From contig NZ_CP042429.1 in NCBI RefSeq assembly GCF_007970465.1, forward strand, positions 930,001 through 994,000: a stretch of DNA of 64,000 nucleotides, given 5' to 3'. Numbering within the stretch: the first letter of the stretch is position 1; the number at the start of each line of letters is the position of its first letter. The notes under the pieces were generated by a model. That model made no database searches. It was not told the DNA's origin and saw nothing but the letters and a program-made list of their open reading frames with translations. A program made the translations under genes and the position numbers. The DNA comes from Corynebacterium nuruki S6-4. GTDB lineage: Bacteria; Actinomycetota; Actinomycetes; Mycobacteriales; Mycobacteriaceae. This document shows positions 60,641-64,000 of this stretch, one piece after another.

Positions 60641-62635
60641 TCAGTCGGCCAGTTCCCCGTAGTCCTGCGCGCGGTCCTGCAGCGTCCGCCGGTACTTCTC
60701 CAGCGCCATGAGGTCGGCGAAGGTGGCGTTGTACTCCTTCTTCTCCGCCCCGCCCCGGTCCGGGCGCATCCGCTGCATCCGGGCCTTCAGCTCGGCGATC
60801 TCCGCACCGACCCAGCGTTCCTCCATCCGGGCGACGACGGCGTCCGCGTAGAACGGCAGCCGGTCCGCCTCACACCGCGGTTCCTCGACCGCCAGCTCAC
60901 TGATCACCGCCCGGCACATGACGTCGCCGGTCGCGGCGGTGACCGCATCCAGCCAGTCGGCGCCGGGGGCGTGGCCGCCGTCGCCGGACGCCCCGACCGA
61001 GCCCACGCCGCCGGCCTTCTGCACCGCCTCGGCCACCGCCATGTAGGTGGGGTGTTCGAAACTGTCGGTGAGCAGGCCGTCGGCGTCCGCCCCGACGAGC
61101 TGGGGTTCCTGGAGCATGAGCTTGAGCACCTCCCGGACCGGCTGCAGGTAACCGTCATCGGGATCGGGCCGGGTCAGGCTCGACTGCTGTGCCTGTGCCG
61201 CGGCGGCCTCGCGTTCCTTCTCCTCGGCCCGGCGGGCGAGCCGGGCCACCCCCTCCTTCAGCGCGGGGCCGGAGGACCGGCGACCGGCCCGGCGCGCCTC
61301 CTGCCGCACCTGGGCGACGACCTCGCCCGGGTCCGGCCAGGACAGCCACCCGGCGGCCTGCCGCGCGTATTCGTCGCGCAGCGCGTCGTCACGGATTCCG
61401 GCGAGCACGGGGACGACCCGGCGCATCGCTTCCACCCGACCGTCGATGTGGTGGGTGTCGTAGCCGCCGATGATGGTGCGGATGACGAACTCGAACATGG
61501 GGATCCGGTCGGCGACCATCTCACGCACCGCGGCGTCGCCACGGTCCATCCGCAGGTCGCAGGGGTCCATCCCGTCGGGTGCGACGGCGACGTAGCTGCG
61601 TCCGGTGAATTTCTGGTCGCCCTCGAAGGCGCGCATCGCGGCCTTCTGCCCGGCCTCGTCCCCGTCGAAGGTGTAGATGATCTCCCCGCGGAAGAACTGG
61701 TCGTCGAGCATGAACCGGCGCAGCATCTGCAGGTGCTCCTCGCCGAAGGCGGTACCGCAGGCCGCGACGGCGGTGTGCACCCCGGCCGCGTGCAGCGCCA
61801 TGACGTCGGTGTAGCCCTCGACGATGACGGCCTGGTGGTCGGCGCCGATCGACTTCTTCGCCCGGTCGAGGCCGAACAGCACCTTCGACTTCTTGTACAG
61901 GAGCGTCTCGGGGGTGTTCATGTACTTGCCGAGCTTGTCGTCGTCGAAGAGTTTCCGTGCACCGAAGCCGATGACGTCGCCGGCGGAGTTCCGGATCGGC
62001 CACAGCAGCCGCCGGTGGAACCGGTCGATGGGACCGCGGTTGCCCATCCTGCTCAGCCCCGCGGCCTCGAGCTCCTTGAAGTCGAAGCCCTTGCGCAGCA
62101 GGTGCTTGGTCAGGGTGTCCCACCCGGCGGGCGCGTACCCGCAGCCGAACTCGGCGACGAGATCATCGTCGAAACCCCGGTCACGCAGCAGGTCGCGCGC
62201 CTTCTCCGCCCCGGGGTCTGTGTTGCCGGTATCGGTGAACTGTGCCCGGTAGAACTCCTGGGCCGCCCGGTTCGCGGCGATGAGACGCTGCCGGGTGCCG
62301 GGCTCGACCCGGTTGACCGGGCCGCCACCGGTGTAGTTGATCTGGTAGCCGATCCGCTCGGCGCATTCCTCGACGGCCTCGGGGAAGGTGACGTGCTCCA
62401 TCTTCATGAGGAAGCTGAAGACGTCCCCGCCCTCGCCGGTGGCGAAGCAGTGGAAGTAGCCCTTGTTCGGCCGGACGTGGAAGGAGGGGGTCTTCTCGTC
62501 CTTGAACGGGCTGAGCCCCTTCAGCGAGTCCACGCCACCGGGGGTGAGCTGCACATACTCCCCCACCACCTCCTCGATCGGGGTGCGCTCCCTGATCGCG
62601 GCGATGTCGCTGTCCGGAATCCGCCCTCGTGCCAT
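60641..62635 (-). CDS. dnaG: DNA primase
   Basis: Replicative primase, 664 residues. TOPRIM motifs: AVIVEGYTDVMALHAAG (Glu about 280) and YTFDGDEAGQKAA, with MDPCDLRMDRGD. The N-terminal zinc-binding domain is unusual: where other DnaG proteins read CPFH...HCFGCG, this reads SPFK...HCFATG, so at most one of the four zinc ligands remains. The C-terminal helicase-binding domain is present (about 530-664). ATG 62635 (MARGRIPDSDIAAIRERT). Confidence 0.94.
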   Translation of the reverse strand: MARGRIPDSDIAAIRERTPIEEVVGEYVQLTPGGVDSLKGLSPFKDEKTPSFHVRPNKGYFHCFATGEGGDVFSFLMKMEHVTFPEAVEECAERIGYQINYTGGGPVNRVEPGTRQRLIAANRAAQEFYRAQFTDTGNTDPGAEKARDLLRDRGFDDDLVAEFGCGYAPAGWDTLTKHLLRKGFDFKELEAAGLSRMGNRGPIDRFHRRLLWPIRNSAGDVIGFGARKLFDDDKLGKYMNTPETLLYKKSKVLFGLDRAKKSIGADHQAVIVEGYTDVMALHAAGVHTAVAACGTAFGEEHLQMLRRFMLDDQFFRGEIIYTFDGDEAGQKAAMRAFEGDQKFTGRSYVAVAPDGMDPCDLRMDRGDAAVREMVADRIPMFEFVIRTIIGGYDTHHIDGRVEAMRRVVPVLAGIRDDALRDEYARQAAGWLSWPDPGEVVAQVRQEARRAGRRSSGPALKEGVARLARRAEEKEREAAAAQAQQSSLTRPDPDDGYLQPVREVLKLMLQEPQLVGADADGLLTDSFEHPTYMAVAEAVQKAGGVGSVGASGDGGHAPGADWLDAVTAATGDVMCRAVISELAVEEPRCEADRLPFYADAVVARMEERWVGAEIAELKARMQRMRPDRGGAEKKEYNATFADLMALEKYRRTLQDRAQDYGELAD

Positions 62636-62828
62636 GCCGACCATGATAGCCACCTGTCCCCCGCCCGTCCGCGGTGGCGTCCCACCGCTTCCTCCGTTCT
62701 GCTCCGCGGCCGTCGGGATGCCCCTATGCTTTCTCCGTAACAACTGATCCAGACTGTGACGACTGCATGACGACCGCGCGCCCTGACCGGCACCTGCGGC
62801 GCCGCGTGCTCAGAAGGGATGACTGACC

Positions 62829-64000
62829 ATGGCTGCAGCAGCCAAGCATTATGACGTGCTCATCGTCGGCTCCGGATTCGGCGGCTCGGTGTCCGCCCTC
62901 CGGTTGACCGAGAAGGGCTACTCCGTCGGCGTCGTCGAAGCCGGACGCCGCTTCGCCGACAAGGACTTCGCGAAGAACTCCTGGCACCTCAGGGACTTCC
63001 TGTGGGCCCCGAAGCTGGGCTTCTACGGTATCCAGCGGGTCCACCTGCTCAAGGACGCAATGATCCTCGCCGGCGCCGGGGTCGGCGGCGGCTCCCTGAA
63101 CTACGCCAACACCCTCTACAAGCCCGGCGAGAACTACTTCCACAGCCCCGCCTGGGACCACATCACCGACTGGGAGGACGAGCTCAGCCCGTACTACGAC
63201 CAGGCGCGCAAGATGCTCGGCGTGGTCGACAACCCGACGTTCACCCCGGCGGACAAGCTGTCCAAGCAGGTCGCCGAGGAAATGGGCGTCGGTGACACGT
63301 TCCGGATGACGCCGGTCGGCGTGTTCTTCGGCAAGAAGGTCGGACTGGAAGGCGAGGAGGGCGAGACCGTCGCCGACCCGTACTTCGGCGGGGTCGGCCC
63401 GGAGCGCACCGCCTGCACCGAATGCGGCGAGTGCATGACCGGCTGCCGGCACGGTGCGAAGAACACCCTGCTGAAGAACTACCTCTACCTGGCGGAGAAG
63501 GCCGGCACCGAGGTCCACGACCGGTCGACGGTGACCACGGTCCGCAAACTCGGCGCCGACGACGAGCCCGGCTGGGAAATCACGGTGGAGCGCACCGGCC
63601 CGCTGTTCGGGAAGAAGAAGACCCGCACCTTCACCAGTGACTACCTGATCATCGCGGCCGGGACCTGGGGCACCCAGAACCTGCTGCACCGGCAGAAGGA
63701 GGACGGCACCCTGCCGCACCTCTCCCCGCACCTCGGCCAGCTCACCCGCACCAACTCGGAGGCACTGCTGGGTGTGGGGCTGTGGAAGTCCGACCCGGAA
63801 TACGATTTCCACAAGGGCGTGGCGATCACGTCGAGCTACTGGCCGGCGCCGGACACCCACATCGAACCGGTCCGCTACGGGGTGGGCTCCAACGCGATGG
63901 GCCTGCTGCAGACGATGAACACCGACGGGGACACGAAGTGGCCCCGCTGGGTGGAGTTCCTCCGCCAGCTGGCGATGAACCCCAAGGCGGTGAAGCTCGT
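62829..64000 (+). CDS. ChoD-like GMC oxidoreductase (partial, runs off the right edge)
   Basis: First 390 residues of a GMC-type flavoprotein close to mycobacterial ChoD. FAD loop VLIVGSGFGGSVSALRL (about residues 9-25), EKGYSVGVVEAGRRF, ILAGAGVGGGSLNYANTLY, and the Cys-rich CTECGECMTGCRHGAK. THIEPVRYG and GSNAMGLLQTM also match. ChoD's cholesterol oxidase role in mycobacteria is debated, so the substrate is left open. AGAAGGGATGAC precedes ATG 62829. Divergent from dnaG. Confidence 0.88.
   Translation, partial: MAAAAKHYDVLIVGSGFGGSVSALRLTEKGYSVGVVEAGRRFADKDFAKNSWHLRDFLWAPKLGFYGIQRVHLLKDAMILAGAGVGGGSLNYANTLYKPGENYFHSPAWDHITDWEDELSPYYDQARKMLGVVDNPTFTPADKLSKQVAEEMGVGDTFRMTPVGVFFGKKVGLEGEEGETVADPYFGGVGPERTACTECGECMTGCRHGAKNTLLKNYLYLAEKAGTEVHDRSTVTTVRKLGADDEPGWEITVERTGPLFGKKKTRTFTSDYLIIAAGTWGTQNLLHRQKEDGTLPHLSPHLGQLTRTNSEALLGVGLWKSDPEYDFHKGVAITSSYWPAPDTHIEPVRYGVGSNAMGLLQTMNTDGDTKWPRWVEFLRQLAMNPKAVKL

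Overview
The window is a stretch of Corynebacterium-type chromosome (order Mycobacteriales). GC is very high, GTG starts are common, and the gene order follows the corynebacterial backbone: ctaC, ltsA/asnB, HesB, DUF3043, cobT region, ilvE, pepA, E2 acyltransferase, lipB, lipA, glnA, thiamine genes, hmuO, glnE, glnA2, panB, rnpB, aceE, dnaG. The species cannot be named from sequence alone. There are no insertion sequences, prophages or CRISPR arrays. The accessory signal lies in short intergenic repeats, degenerate enzymes and gene fusions.

Layout. 1-15 kb: the start of ctaC with a probable frameshift, asnB/ltsA, an Fe-S carrier, a degenerate CobT-like protein, ilvE, a PepA-like protein without its metal ligands, and the lipoate block (E2 acyltransferase, lipB, lipA) followed by glnA. 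15-20 kb: a paired acyl-CoA dehydrogenase operon and two short-chain dehydrogenases, the second bracketed by two copies of a hairpin repeat. 20-24 kb: thiE, divergent from a TPP-riboswitch-led thiO-thiS-thiG-thiF operon. 24-29 kb: transporters (one frameshifted) and two tandem GT87-type membrane glycosyltransferases. 29-34 kb: kinase, Nudix, a diverged heme oxygenase paralogue, hmuO and an iron-siderophore/heme ABC transporter (ATPase and permease only). 34-39 kb: glnE-glnA2 and panB. 39-46 kb: small membrane proteins, RNase P RNA, a zinc-ribbon/Nif3 pair, a HAD-phosphatase/LMW-PTP fusion, bioB-bsaP under a palindromic operator, SURF1. 46-50 kb: a three-domain HtaA heme receptor with a DtxR-like box, tRNA-Val. 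50-58 kb: aceE, an acyl carrier protein, a serine hydrolase, lldD, two tRNAs, a lipoprotein, csoR with its operator. 58-64 kb: mycothiol-dependent formaldehyde detoxification pair, dnaG, and a ChoD-like GMC oxidoreductase running off the right edge.

Connections. Nitrogen control is complete in cis: glnA keeps the adenylylation tyrosine, glnE is present, and glnA2 lacks that tyrosine. Pyruvate dehydrogenase parts (aceE, the E2, lipA/lipB) and lldD all feed pyruvate/lactate metabolism. Iron and heme genes occur in two places (30.5-34 kb and 46-49 kb), each with DtxR-like boxes.

The most unusual observation is a pair of related intergenic elements at 31997-32127 and 49135-49285. Each has direct copies of an 8-bp core spaced exactly 20 bp apart, then a 51-bp central unit, then two inverted core copies also 20 bp apart. 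They have the same orientation upstream of hmuO and htaA. The core differs between elements (GGCAGCGG versus GGCAGGCC) but agrees on both arms within each element. Other short dispersed repeats lie at 5097/39480, 18452/19744, 19622 and 55873.
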